The notes under the pieces are model-generated. The model saw only the letters and a program-made list of their open reading frames with translations. It was not told the DNA's origin and ran no database searches. Both the position numbers and the translations under genes were made by a program. 64,000 bases of DNA from Gambelia wislizenii (lineage: Eukaryota > Chordata > Lepidosauria > Squamata > Crotaphytidae). Location of the stretch: assembly GCA_030847615.1 (NCBI GenBank), contig JAUMIR010000003.1, forward strand, positions 337,595,756-337,659,755. The letters run 5' to 3'. Positions 22,017-33,456 of the stretch are shown here, piece by piece. Every line of letters begins with the position of its first letter. Positions within the stretch are counted from its first letter, which is position 1.

Positions 22017-22650
22017 TAGAATCATAGAATCATAGGGCTGGAAGTGACCCCAACAGCCACCCCATCCAATTGGCTTTTGCCCTGCAGGAACACACAATCC
22101 AAGCATTCCTGACAGATGGCCATCCAACCTATGTTTAAAAAAACCCAAAGAAGGAGACTCCACCACACTCCAAGGTGGCAGTGTATTCCACTTCCAAACA
22201 GCTCTTACTGTAAGGAGGTTCTTCCTAATGTTTAGGTGGATTCTCTTTTCCTGTAGTCTGAGTTGATTGCTCCATGTCCTTGTCTGTGGAGCAGCAGAAA
22301 ACAAGCTTGCTCCATCCTCAGTATGACATCCCTTCAAATACCTAAACATGGCTATCATGTCCCCTCTCAACCTTCTCTTCTCCAGGCTAAGCATACCCAG
22401 CTCCCTAAGCCATTCCTCATAGGGCAAAATGGCTTCCAGACCACCCACCATCCTTCTCAGTATCTTTCTTGAATTGTTGTGCCCAGAATTGGAAACGGTA
22501 TTCCAGGTGAGGTCTGACCAAAGCAGAATGGAGTGATACTATTACTTCCCTTGATCTAGACACTACTCCTATTAATGCAGCCTAGAATCGCATAGGCATT
22601 TTTTGCTGCTGCATCACACTGCTAACTCATGTTTAGCTTGTAGTCTACTC
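22017..22650 (-). mobile_element. CR1 LINE fragment
   Basis: Minus-strand CR1 with its 3' end at 22017 and C-terminal coding to about 22650 ([53 protein letters not shown]). Frames interrupted. Confidence 0.88.
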
Positions 22651-22739
22651 TTTATTTTCTTTGAGGAAATCTACACCATTACATTAATTGCTAATAAACA
22701 AAAAATATTATGTTAGTGCCTATAATATAGTTTTTAAAC

Positions 22740-22847
22740 TAAATTATTGGTGGCAAATTATGTAATATAGTAGGCCCCTCTGATGTTGTTTTAATCTTGC
22801 TGTAAGCCGCCCCGGTTGCCGAGCAGAGGGGCGGGTTAAAAATAAAA

Positions 22848-22886
<39 letters not shown>
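22740..22886 (+). mobile_element. L2-like 3' tail with (ATT)n
   Basis: TGTAAGCCGCCCCGGTTGCC then GGGCGGGTTAAAAATAAAA followed by an (ATT)n run at 22848-22886: a LINE 3' end. Confidence 0.65.
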
Positions 22887-23105
22887 CCACTGGGGGTTGG
22901 TTCGGGCAGGGGCGTGGATTCTGAAAACCATGAATAATAGTGAACGCCATTGAAAATAATGGGACTTCTGGTTTAAAATACCATAGAGTTGCCTTGGAGG
23001 GCCTAGAAAAGGGCTAGGGAAGACACATTTTCTAGGAAGACTCTATGGTAGGTGTGCTGTTTTGTGTCCCATGGAGAATGAATCCATGGATATGGGGGTC
23101 CTACT
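22887..23105. mobile_element. Tigger-like MITE, left end eroded
   Basis: GGGGGTTGGTTCGGGCAGG near the left and GGATATGGGGGTCCTACTA at the right, as in 24680-24932. Confidence 0.6.
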
Positions 23106-23253
23106 ATAATCTGAACATCCTGTACGGTGAATAGGTTAGGTTACATTGATCTGAGATAAACATATGGGGCCCCCAAAGTAAATCATTGCAGGCCCCCCCC
23201 AAATTCCTTAAACCGACCCTGCATACTATACATTGCATACATAATCATACTAT

Positions 23254-23475
23254 GGCTGCTGACACACTGTAGAAATAATGCATTTTGATACTGCTTTAAC
23301 TATCATGGCTCTATCCTATGGAATCCTGGGATTTGTAGTTTGTTGTGGCACCAGAGCTCTCTGATAGAAAAGATTAAATAACTCACAAAACTACAAATCC
23401 TTGAATTCCATAGGATTGAGCCATGGCAGTTAAAGCGGTGTCAAGCTGCATTATTTCTGCAGTGTGTCAGCAGCC
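23254..23475. mobile_element. Near-palindromic hAT-like MITE (222 bp)
   Basis: Left GGCTGCTGACACACTGTAGA is almost the exact complement of the right end, and the arms pair over most of the length (ATCCTATGGAATCCTGGGAT opposite ATTCCATAGGATTGAG). Left flank is CATACTAT; right flank TATACCTT is at best a decayed duplication. Confidence 0.8.
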
Positions 23476-23559
23476 TATACCTTAATTTATCTAACAAATG
23501 CTACAACATGCTTCCCTCCCCCAATCCATAACACCACACAGTGCTCTACTATTATCTTC

Positions 23560-23750
23560 ATTGGTATGTTTTAAATGCTTTTAAACTGTTATAACTTAAT
23601 GTTCCTTTTACTGGGATAGTTTATTTATTTATTTCATTAAAAAAAACCTGTTGTGATTTTTTTTTTTAGTTTTAATCTGTGTTGTCAGCTGCCTTGGATT
23701 CCATATTGGGAGAGAGGTGGGACATCATAAACCAACAAAGAAAGAAACCA
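23560..23750 (+). mobile_element. L2-like LINE 3' fragment
   Basis: GCTGCCTTGGATTCCATATT then GGGAGAGAGGTGGGACATCA: the closing block of L2-like elements, preceded by an AT-rich 3' region. Confidence 0.5.
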
Positions 23751-24299
23751 TGATGCTGCATGACAATAGTTGCCCCATCTGTGTAAGTGGCACTACCACT
23801 AAGCATTTCTGTGAGACACCAGTGGATTGTAGAGGTTTGAAGCCACTCTGCAATGTAGGATGAATAAAACCAGATGGGACAGATTGAGGGAAAATGTTTC
23901 ACTGAAGACCCTGAAGAGGACTGAAAGGATAAAAACAGGGTAAGACTAAGAAGGGCTCTAGAAGGCTCATGGTGGTTCTCCATGGTGCACCTACCCTGAC
24001 ACCCCAGCCCCATGTATATATATTAATAATTGGCAATATTTAATAATTAGGTCAACGTGTGGCCTTCCGCACAGTGCGGCCGTTAATAAAAGCCTGGGAG
24101 ATTCCCCAACTAGGAAACCCAAAGACAAGACATTGCTTATTCAGGTATGCACTTAGGGAGAGGCTACTTAAATTCTAAAGAAATGCTAAATTGCGAGGCA
24201 ACTGAAGGCACTGACACCTGGCTGGCAAACTAAAACCTGTAAATGACCTGCATCAGTTTACCCTTACCTAAACAAAGGAAGTTGCTTCCTCTCTTTCAA

Positions 24300-25083
24300 T
24301 CACAATGTATCCATCAATTAAGACACCATTAATATATCTAGAGTGCCTTTGTCTCACTTTGAGCAGTTCTGAGAAACACTGTCTTCTACTCTAAATCCCA
24401 TCCCCAGAAAGCAAATATTGACTATAAAAACCCCTTGGAGACTGTCTTCAGCATCTTTAGTTCCTTCTCCTACATCCATGCTGTTGGTTTGCTGACTGAC
24501 CCTCAGCGTGCAACTCTGAGACCCCTGTTAGGAAAAGGTGTTGCATCACTCACTGTAAACTCCCTTCACTGTTCCTCTATCTCAATATCTTCCCCCCTTT
24601 ATTTGCTAGTCTTGCGTGTATGCTTGATGCCTGAATGCATGTGAAAATGTTATTAGTATTGTTTCTATCAATTGTTATACAGTAGGACCCTCATATCCTT
24701 GGGGGATTGGTTCCAGGGGGCCCTGAGGATAATGAAATCTGTGGATAATAGCAAACACCCCTGTCACCATTCCCGTCATGGGAGCGATCCTGGGGGGCAA
24801 TCCCAGGGGCAAAGGGAGAAGGGAGGCAAGATCTGTCCTCCTCCCCTCCCTCCCCCATCCACCCCCTGCTGTTGCCATCTGCTGATATTTGAATCAGTGG
24901 GTGGAGAAGCAGCGGATATGGGGGTGCAACTGTACGATCTAGTTTAATGTCTCCTCCCGTTTACCAGTATAAATAGGTCAAAAGGTCCTGCCATTGCCCC
25001 CTCTCACATTGCCAAGCTGAGTATATTAAATCCCCCAATTTAATATCGGTATCCAGAGGGTCTTCACAACCCCTGAGCATTTA
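24300..25083 (+). mobile_element. LTR-like interspersed repeat, copy II (holds a MITE at 24680-24932)
   Basis: Aligns with copy I at 5756-7195. A TATA-like box (GACTATAAAAACCCC) is at 24419-24433, and AGGGTCTTCACAACCCCTGA ends the match. No gag/pol nearby. LTR identity is inferred. Confidence 0.5.
24680..24932. mobile_element. Tigger-like MITE with TA target duplication
   Basis: CAGTAGGACCCTCATATCC and a closing GGATATGGGGGTGCAACTG; flanked by TA at 24678-24679 and 24933-24934. Non-coding. Confidence 0.8.
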
Positions 25084-25281
25084 GGGTATCAGATGCTTTT
25101 GTCATGGTTTGCTTATGAGCTTCCTCTAAGCATTGGGTTGGGTACAGTGGTAAGAGGATGCTGGACTTTGCTGGGATCCAGCAGGACTTTCTGTATGTTC
25201 TTAAGCATTCTGGCAGTGCAGCATCTTGTTGGTGGGGCTGTGCTAGACTTCTCAGTGATTGGAACTCATTCTTTTGGTTTT

Positions 25282-25378
25282 CTCCCTCTTCCTCTCTCTA
25301 GCTCAATCACCCCACACCCTTCTTCTCTGTGCCAGGAGGGGGAAGCCACTGTATATCCTAATTGGACACATTAGTAGC
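25282..25378. repeat. 97-bp direct repeat, left copy
   Basis: Matches 26668-26764 in the same orientation with about ten differences by eye; similarity starts and stops abruptly on both sides. Confidence 0.75.
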
Positions 25379-25489
25379 AGTAATTGTTGCTGTTGCTGCT
25401 GTTGTTACATGCCTTCAAGTCAACTCTAACTTATCATAGGGTTAGATCAAACACTATCAAACCCTCATCATGGTGTTTTCGTGGCAAGG

Positions 25490-25632
25490 TTTTAAAATGA
25501 TTTATCTGTGATTTTAATTATTTAAAAATTTATTGTAATTTTTTATTGTAATTAATTGATTATTTGTGGAAACTGCCTTGGGTCCCACTTTGGGAGAAAG
25601 GTGGCAAATAAATGAAACAAACAAGCAAACAT
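25490..25632 (+). mobile_element. L2-like 3' tail inside a SINE
   Basis: AACTGCCTTGGGTCCCACTT then GGGAGAAAGGTGGCAAATAA with an AT-rich lead-in: LINE 3' end inserted within the SINE. Confidence 0.6.
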
Positions 25633-25724
25633 TTATTCAGGGGAGGTTTGGCATTGCCTTCTTGTAAGGCTGAGAGAATGATTTTCCTAAGGTCATTCAG
25701 TGGGTTTCCATGGCTGAGTGAGTA

Positions 25725-26306
25725 CAATCATCCCTTCACATTCACGGGTTAGGGGCAGACAACCCCCGTGAATTTGAAAAAACTGCAAATAAGAAATGCT
25801 TTCCACCCCTCTTCCCAAGGCAGCGATGGGCTTCACGAAAAGCCTATTGCTGCCTTGGGAAGAGGCAGGGTGGGGGGGAGGGGGGAGGCTTTCCACCCCC
25901 CTTCCCAAGGCAGCAATGGGCTTCACAAAAAGCCCATCACTGCCTTGGGAAGAGACAGGGTGGGGTGGAGGGGGGTGAGAGGCTTTCCACCACCCCCCTT
26001 CCCAAGGCAGCGATGGACTTCATAAAAAGCCCATTGCTGCTTTGGGAAGGGTGGGAGGATGGCTGAAAAGTGCCTTTGCCCCAAATTCCCCGCTCTCCCA
26101 GGGCTTGGCTCTCCACCCCAAATGGAGCCAAGCCCCAGGAGAGCAGGGAGTTCGGCGTGTGGTTTTCTGGGGGGAGCGCTGTGTTTAAATCGGCTCCCCT
26201 CATTGTGTGCGAGGGAGAGAAGCTGATTTAAACAGAGTGCTTGCTGAGGAAACCACAAATAGTGGAAACCGTGAATGTGAAAGCTGCAAATGTGGAGGGG
26301 CAACTG
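25725..26306. mobile_element. Tigger/pogo-like MITE with hairpin units
   Basis: TA-flanked (25723-25724, 26307-26308); ends CAATCATCCCTTCACATTC and GAATG...GGAGGGGCAACTG. Same family as 5880-6774, inverted. Holds three hairpin units at 25811-25863, 25903-25955 and 25999-26050. Confidence 0.82.
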
Positions 26307-26667
26307 TATTCAAATCCTGGTGTCCTGGAATCTTAGTCTAAAACTCAAATCTCTACACCACACTGGCTCTAGCGATTGATGTAACTTGCCTTAACTGTGG
26401 TGGCGGTATCTTCTATGATTCCAGTCTGGCTAAATGTAAATGTACCTGTGTCAGGCTCTTTAGAGGACAGAGGTTTAAAAAACCCAGCCATCTGTACAGC
26501 AGAGGCAGACAGTAGGTGGCCTAGCACATGGAAGAACAGTTACACAGAATATGAATCAGCCACTTAGTTTTCCTCAGTGACCAGGCTGTGCAGAACAGAT
26601 ATAATGGCCAGATGCTAGTGTCTGCCCCTTCGTTTAAATTTCAAATGTCAATAAATTAATTGCTTTC

Positions 26668-26764
26668 CTCCCTCTTCCCCTCTCTATCTCAATCACCCCA
26701 CCCCCTTCTTCTCTGTGCCAGCAGAGGGAAAACACTGTGTACCCTAATTGGACACATTAGCAGC
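26668..26764. repeat. 97-bp direct repeat, right copy
   Basis: Partner of 25282-25378; includes TCTCAATCACCCCACCCCCT and CCTAATTGGACACATTAG. Confidence 0.75.
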
Positions 26765-27867
26765 TCCCAGAGCAAAACAAAAGTTAAAACATAATCAGTG
26801 CTAATTGAAGGCTAATTATCTCCAATTTGAAATTGACCACCAGGTGTTCAGAGGTGGAGAGAAAAGGAAAGCTGAAAGAGAGGAGTAATTTGGCTGAGTG
26901 TGAACTGGTTTTCTTTAATTTTCTTTTCTAACCTTTCCAATTGTCTCACTCTATTTCTGAGTCCTCCATTTATGCACCAACACAAACCCTGCACTATGAT
27001 TTCGGCATTCCTTTGAAGTTAAGGCATGTTACTTCTCGAATGCCTGCTGTGTCAGCAGCATAAACTGTTTGTTCACAGCAGGGGGAGACCTCAGGCCCAT
27101 AGGCCGAATTGGTACATGCCAGCTTTTGAAGATCCAAGGGGGAAAGATTTGTAGCTTGATTGTATGTATGCTTGCTTAGATGTAAACATCCAACTGAATT
27201 AAACAAGACTGAAATACAGACCTGGGGGATGGTGGGAGAAATTCTATAGGTAAGTCTTTGCACCCTTGTCCACAGTTCTCAGTCCACCGTTAAAGTCATG
27301 AATACCAAGGCTGAAGTTTCAGTATTTCCAATCATTCCTATCAGGGCTAGCTGAAGTCATAATGCTGTCTTAGGTGAACAACAAGATGAGGTTACTTTCC
27401 TGGTCCAAATCCTAGTTCCTTGCTACTAATAGGACATTTAGAGGCTTACATATCTATGAGAAAGGAACACCCAGGAAATTAAGGAGGATCAGCTGGGATG
27501 CTGCTTCTATTGGCTCTTGCCATCTGGTGTCACTCTGCTTAATGGTAGAGTCAGTCCTGATTCAGAATGCATACCTACTGTCAGGGCCTGGCTAGGAATG
27601 CAGGCAACCATAAATTATCTAGGTTTGAGGGGGGCAGAGTTGTGCTACGAAGTAGGAACTGGAGCTTCAATTGCTATTGCTCTTCTGACAAGGATAAAAG
27701 AATGGAGTCCTGGAAAAGATACCTAGCCAACCCAAATGCTTTTGCTGGCTACTTACCAAGCAAAGGGCTAACAGATTACACCTCTTCCTCCTTCTGCATT
27801 TGAAGAAGACACCAAAGCAAGCATACAAAATGTTAGATCATTTCTTTAATTTTTTTTTGGGCTCACT
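26765..27867. other. Unassigned intron-like sequence
   Basis: No supported gene; the short frames at 26994-27263 and 27517-27803 have no recognised similarity. Confidence 0.4.
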
Positions 27868-28556
27868 TTGGGCTCATCTACATTGGCATCATAATCTGGG
27901 GACAGTCTGGAGAATTATGCTCTGGAGCTGCCCTAGATTGACACAATGTACTGTACTTACTGTACACATACTGGCGTGGATCCTTTCCAGAGTTGTGCTG
28001 TAGTCCAGATGGCTTGATACCACACTGGCCCCACTGGCCTGGCCCCTTTGGTGCCACCACCACTGCCAGCCAAGCAGCTCTCTGCGAGAGCCTGGCCATC
28101 ACTGTTGCTCTCAGTGAGGTCAGAATGGGGCACCGCACCATGTGATCAATAAGGAGCGGGTTGCTTTACTCCCTCCTCATTGATCACATGGGTGCTCTAT
28201 TCTGACCTCACCAGTAGCAATGGTGAAAGCCAGGCTGTCGCAGAGAGCTGCGTGGCTGGTAGATGAGGCAGTGGTAGTGATGGCACCAAGGGGGATGGGC
28301 CAGTGGGGCTGATGAGGTGGGTGTGTATACATGTTGACAGCTGGGTCACTCTGGATCTAGCCTGATACAGCTGTTTATATGTCAAAAACATGTGGGGGGA
28401 AACACTGGAGTTTCTGGGAAACTCCGGAGCAACTTGCGTTTTCTGTTAAACTGGATTAATGGCTAAAAGGAATGGATTCGCTGCATGCGTCATGTGTACA
28501 AATCACACTGTATCTGGGTTGAGTATGCATTTTATCCTTCACGTAGACAAGCCCTA
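27868..28556. mobile_element. Giant foldback DNA element (GGGCTTGTCTAC type)
   Basis: Ends GGGCTCATCTACATTGG and ACGTAGACAAGCCCTAA. An inner hairpin pairs about 28024-28155 with 28166-28310 (CCAC TGGCC..., TGTGATCAATAAGGAG opposite CTCCTCATTGATCACATG), loop near 28160. No ORF. hAT-like ends; no target duplication confirmed. Confidence 0.78.
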
Positions 28557-30091
28557 AGTCCCCCAAAGCAATGTGCATGCACACATGCACACACACAAAG
28601 ACATAAGAACATTCCTTAAGAACAGACTAAAACTGTTTTTTAAAAACTTCCCACATAGTTTTTGACGTCTGGGCTCCCTGCTTCACAATATGGTGGAACG
28701 TTGTGGAATGTCATAAAGACAAGTAGGATTCTCTTCATATTCTGTGAGGATTTCTAATTGTGCTGTGTTCAGGTATGAAATTGTAAATGGCTTGAGGCCA
28801 TGATATCCGAAAGTCTGCATCTTCCCACATGACTCTACTCAGCATATGAGCCCTTCAGCCAAGGCCCTTCAGCTGAGACCCACCACCCCATGAGGCTTGG
28901 CTGGTGAGCACATGAGGCAGGGATTTCTTTGTGTGTTGTGGAATTCCTTACTAAGGAAAGTCAAGCTGGCTCCACTTTTGCTAAGCTTCCAGTGGGTGAC
29001 AAAACTGTATTATCTCATTGGGCCTTTGTTTTTTAAAGACTGGTTTTTAAAATCATTTTTATCTGTAGTGAAAGCACAACTTTTACGTTGCTTGGGGAGG
29101 GGGGGTCCTGGTTTGTATAAAGCAATTAATGAACCCTTAAAATACATACCAATGAGCACACATAGTACTGATGAGCCAAGTGTATTCTTAAAGTTTGTTA
29201 AAGTTTCAGTGAATGTCCAAACTTTGGTGAGTATTGATTCTTATATTTGTTAATATTCTCTGTAAAATTTCATGAATGCCTGAAAATAGCTATATTTTTC
29301 ATTTTCATAGGATATGTCATTTTTCACACATACCCTAGTAAATGCTGATAATCATATTTAGTTGTGAATATTAACCATCATATCTCTAGCTTCCTCAGTA
29401 TTCACAAAACGCTGTCTGGGACTGTCAATTCTCCAATTCACTGTAATTTAAGAACAACCCAGAAGCACTTGAAAACAGAAACTCTTGGCATTATTGGGTA
29501 TGCACATACTCCTCACAGATAAGGATGGCAATGATATTGCATGATCTAAATGTACAGCACTCTGTATAATAGAAGTATACTTATTATCATAATCAAAACT
29601 AATGATCTACTAGTTCTTTCATTTTCAAATAAAGAGAAACCTTGTGAAACTTTAAACTGTATTGTTCACTCTAGTTTTATTATTCAATTTAAAACAATAA
29701 TGTTATTCTCTTAGAGCTAATGCAGGATTTTCCCTCTGTTTATACATACCATGGCATGTTATACCATTCTCCACTAGATGTCACCATTGCCATTTCCAAC
29801 ATGCTTATTTTAGCAGTAGGTTTAATTCTGTTGCTTGACATCAGGCCAGAATATATATATATATTTTCCATTGATTATTGGACTAATCTAACTTGCCCTG
29901 GTTGGCAGAAACCAATATTAGAGATTTCCCAGTGTCCTGCTCCATGAAATGACCAATGTATTTCAATGGCTAGACAGACAGTAATTCACATCACCTAGTG
30001 TGCTGTCAGATTCAACATCTTCAGCACCAAGGCCAGCGTACAAACACTTTCCTTTGTCCCTCCCAGCAAGTTTGATACTCTGACAACAGGC

Positions 30092-30092
<1 letters not shown>
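28557..30092. other. Largely unique intron
   Basis: AT-rich sequence with no repeat or exon I can support; short (AT)n at about 29853-29866. Confidence 0.45.
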
Positions 30093-30122
<30 letters not shown>

Positions 30123-30124
30123 GC

Positions 30125-30166
<42 letters not shown>

Positions 30167-30167
30167 C
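30093..30167. repeat. Compound (CTGT)n(CTAT)n microsatellite
   Basis: About seven CTGT units passing into about eleven CTAT units. Confidence 0.95.
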
Positions 30168-32606
30168 CAGGGTTAGAACTTGTCCTCTGCTAATCAGCCA
30201 GCTAATTAACAAATAATTGACAGCTGTCCACAAGCATAGTAATCATTAACTTGATAAGTGATTAACTGTTTGAGCTGAAACACTGCTTTCATTTCCCTTC
30301 AATCTCCACATTTTTGTGTACAACATAACCCTAAAATCCTCCCTTGTCTCATGTGTTATTTGGTTGGCTAAGAAATCTGCAAATATAGATCACTAGAAAT
30401 TTTAGTTCTTTAGTTTTGCAACCATTTTCATTTCCTGACACATTTATATCATTGCTATAGATGAAATGCAAAAATACCATTATTTATGCTAGTTATTAAT
30501 TCTAGTCCACTTGGTACTGCATCCAAAAAAGTGGGTTAATATCCATTAAAGTTCATGTGAAAATAACAACCAGTTAGTCTTAAAGGTGCTGCCACATTTC
30601 CCCCCCCCTTCCTTCCTCCTTTTTATGCTGCAAGAGATTAACATGGCTACCTCTTTGAAAACTAGTTATTAATAGATCTTGTGGGAAGTGACAAATTAAA
30701 TCTGAATATACAATCCTAATTTTGCTTCTTTGCATGATGGAAGAGCTGCAGAGCATTTACTTGCTGATCTTATTCTTTTTTAGCATCAATGACTGTCCTT
30801 TCATGTATGTGTGATGTGATGACTGTGCCTAACCAGAACTAGCATGAATTGTTTCTGGTGTTTTTAGCAGAAATATTTAAATCCCAGCTCCAGGCTAGAA
30901 AGTGGATCTTGGTGGCTTCTGTCTAGCCTAGTGACAGCTTCTCTCCAATCCCAACTGGCCATGTACTGCCTGCTGATGTGTCCCCTGTTATCTGCCCTCA
31001 TTACACTGAATTGGGATCCAGAGCTCTTCCTTTCATCTTAGTACTTTGATGTTTCTTGTACAGGACAGACTAGGTACTACTTACCTAAGCTCATTGGACC
31101 TGGCTAATATTCTCTGGCAGATGTTTGGGACTTTCTTATCTGCCTATAGTAAGTTAGTAACAAGTCACTAACAATCTTTTTTCATACTACAAAATCTTTA
31201 GCATCAAAGAAACATGAATCAAAGAAGTACTGTAAAGGGAAAACGGGGTGTCAGCTGTGCTGATTTGGTTTCATTTAATGGGAGGGCCATTAAAGGTGTC
31301 GGATATGTATCACAATTCAAATATATTTTGCCTCCATATAAATCACAATGACAGTACATGTAGGTTTTTCACTGAATGTATGCACACTGGGAAGCTGTGG
31401 GAAATATGGCTGACGAGCACAGCAGAGGTCAGTATGAAACACTGAGAGGAAAAATTCACAGCACATTCCACCAAGGTGTCATACACCGCAGTACGTACAT
31501 ATAGCATCTGTTTATATGGCATGGAAACACTTATAGGTGGACATGTTGTAAAATGGAAGCTAACTTAATTGGGCAAACAGTCAAAGGGTACAAGCAGACA
31601 GTGGCCTAATTCTGCAATTCTAAGTGTGGCATTGTCCTAAAAAAAAGATTGGTCAGGGATTACTCAAGAGCATAATCTCTAGGAAACGTCATCCAAACAG
31701 AAGAAAAGATAAGAACCATTGATTGCCATTTTGGTTTAACTGTCAAAACTAAACAGTCTTTCAACATCATTTTGAAGTTTGCCTTTCTTCTGGATCAGAC
31801 CATTATATCATAACATTATATAACCATAGCTATAAACATATATACACAAAGATGGAAAGGCAGAGTGAGTATTGACATTACAGTTGTTGCTAATTTCATG
31901 GATAATGTATATTAAAAACTTGTGCATATTCTCCAGATAATGTAGAGAACACACACAAATAAACAAGAACGCTGTATTCTCCATGGGAAATAATGTTAGA
32001 GAGTATGCAGAATTCTGAGTTACATAGAGGACATTCTGCACTTGGATGTTATTGTTACACCATGTACACACTACCTCTTCTTCTTCCTGGTATGTGCATG
32101 TTCTCATTGGGGTCTGATTTTGGAGCCATAAGGCCTATCACTCCTATAGCAAGTGTTGAAAATATAAGAGTGCAAATACAGCTATGAAGACAATGCTACA
32201 ATCTTCTCTCATTTTCTTTGTGCTTTAAAGAAGGTGGTGCTAAAGCCCATTTATTTCCACATAAATTCCATCCAGATTTGTACAAATCTGGCACATACTC
32301 AATAATGGTCTGGGATATGAATTATGTTTATGCTGTCCCATGCACACAGCTTGGCTTGACAACAGGCTGCATGGCAACATTGGTGCTAGGTGAATGAGTG
32401 GCAGTATCCTGATCATTACGGTCCCTTTGAAAAGTGAAAAGTGGTAGATGTGGCCTGAGTTTCACATTACGATGATGCTTCTTTCCCCACTGCACCTCAA
32501 AGACTATGGTTTCTCAGATGCCACTCGGAAATGTGGGGAAATAATACTGCACAGCTTTAAGAACCACTGGCAGCATTTGGATCATGGATAGCAAAAGAAG
32601 CCTCAC
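30168..32606. other. Largely unique intron upstream of the exon at 32607
   Basis: About 2.4 kb with no recognised repeat or gene, unusually repeat-poor for this window. Could hold conserved non-coding sequence, but that cannot be judged from one genome. Confidence 0.45.
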
Positions 32607-32818
32607 CTTCTGAAAGAAATACTGTGTTGTTATAACAAAGACATCAAAGCCGCAGCTGGTTCTCTTAAGTTCCTCTCGGATGCAGCTGAGTTTCCTGGCC
32701 TGCTCATTACACTTTTCTTTCATTTGCTGGATGAACTGACGTTCAGCCTCTCGAGTCTGCAAGTCTGGCTTTGTAGAAAATCCATTTCTTGGAACAGATG
32801 ACCTTTGTTTAGGGTGTC
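32607..32818 (-). CDS. MTUS2: MTUS2-like internal exon (212 bp, phase 1-0)
   Basis: Coding exon on the minus strand. The acceptor is pyrimidine-rich and ends CTTCTTGCAG (AG at 32819-32820); the donor is CAGAAG|GTGAGG (GT at 32605-32606). It carries 2 nt of a split codon plus 70 codons. The peptide starts HPKQRSSVPRNGF and runs through a charged helical stretch (REAERQFIQQMKEKCNEQ, then EELKRTSCGFDVF) to ITTQYFFQK. The spacing of KEKC..Q, the later Phe and the TQ resembles the start of the MTUS-family coiled coil. Reading on past the donor gives no family similarity, supporting the splice site. The next coding exon is not visible between position 1 and this exon, so the downstream intron exceeds 32 kb. 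The gene name rests on remembered family sequence; exon structure and phase are seen directly. Confidence 0.7.
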
Positions 32819-33270
32819 CTGCAAGAAGCAATAAAGAATACCCAAGGCTGTAATCAGTTGTTTTATATGTATGGACACAGCTTTTCACAGTCATAAGGCT
32901 GTTGGAACTTGCTTCTTTATTAAAAACAGAAAAAGAAGATAAAGAAAACTGTACTCACACTGAATTGCTTTGTAGAAAGAAAGCACCATCCCACTAAAAG
33001 AAAACTTAATTCTCCCAAAGGAGAGGGAAAGGAGAAGGAAAAATCCAGCATGGCACAGCATAACAGGAAGCATATAATGCAATATTGAGGGGTCTTCTAG
33101 TGTGTGCTGTAGGTCATTTTGATACACTCAGATGACTGTTTTATGCATGTGTTTTTATGGTTTTGTACATGCAGACTCACCCTAAATCTGATGCTGGCAG
33201 TCCAAACAAAATATGGCTACTTCTGGGGAGAAACCACAATTCCCCCCCCCTTAACCTGACTTCGCTCCAA

Positions 33271-33456
33271 ACTGGTGGCTCCCATGTTGGGGTGTGTGTG
33301 AATCCACTCTAGGTTTTAGCTTGAACTCTAAAGGAGCTATTCAACATACTGAGCACTGTCCTCAAAGTAGTTTCAGTATCTTGGATAGTTCCTTCAACAT
33401 TCAGACTAAAACCCAGAGCAGATTCACTGTCCCACTGACATTTGGGAGCCACTAGT
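33271..33456. mobile_element. Palindromic MITE (GGAGCTATYCA family), copy 1
   Basis: ACTGGTGGCTCCCA and TGGGAGCCACTAGT ends; inner arms pair AAAGGAGCTATTCAACAT with the stretch near 33385-33400. Related copies at 38926-39410 and 61745-61925. Confidence 0.65.

Larger units (their letters stand above)
20635..23221. mobile_element. hAT-like element, 2.6 kb, exact 8-bp TSD, carrying nested insertions
   Basis: Ends CAGGGCTGGTTTAA and TTAAACCGACCCTG; flanked by CATACTAT at 20627-20634 and 23222-23229. Within it lie a SINE, a hAT MITE, CR1, an L2-like tail and a Tigger-like MITE, so its own sequence is well under half the span. No transposase frame recognised. Confidence 0.85.
25386..26372 (-). mobile_element. 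tRNA-SINE broken by two insertions
   Basis: Minus-strand SINE: tail at 25400-25489 (ACATGCCTTCAAGTCAACTC), core at about 25633-25722 (TTTTCCTAAGGTCATTCAGT), tRNA-like head at 26309-26372 (TTCAAATCCTGG, CACCACACTGGCTC). Interrupted at about 25490-25632 and by the MITE at 25725-26306. Confidence 0.78.
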
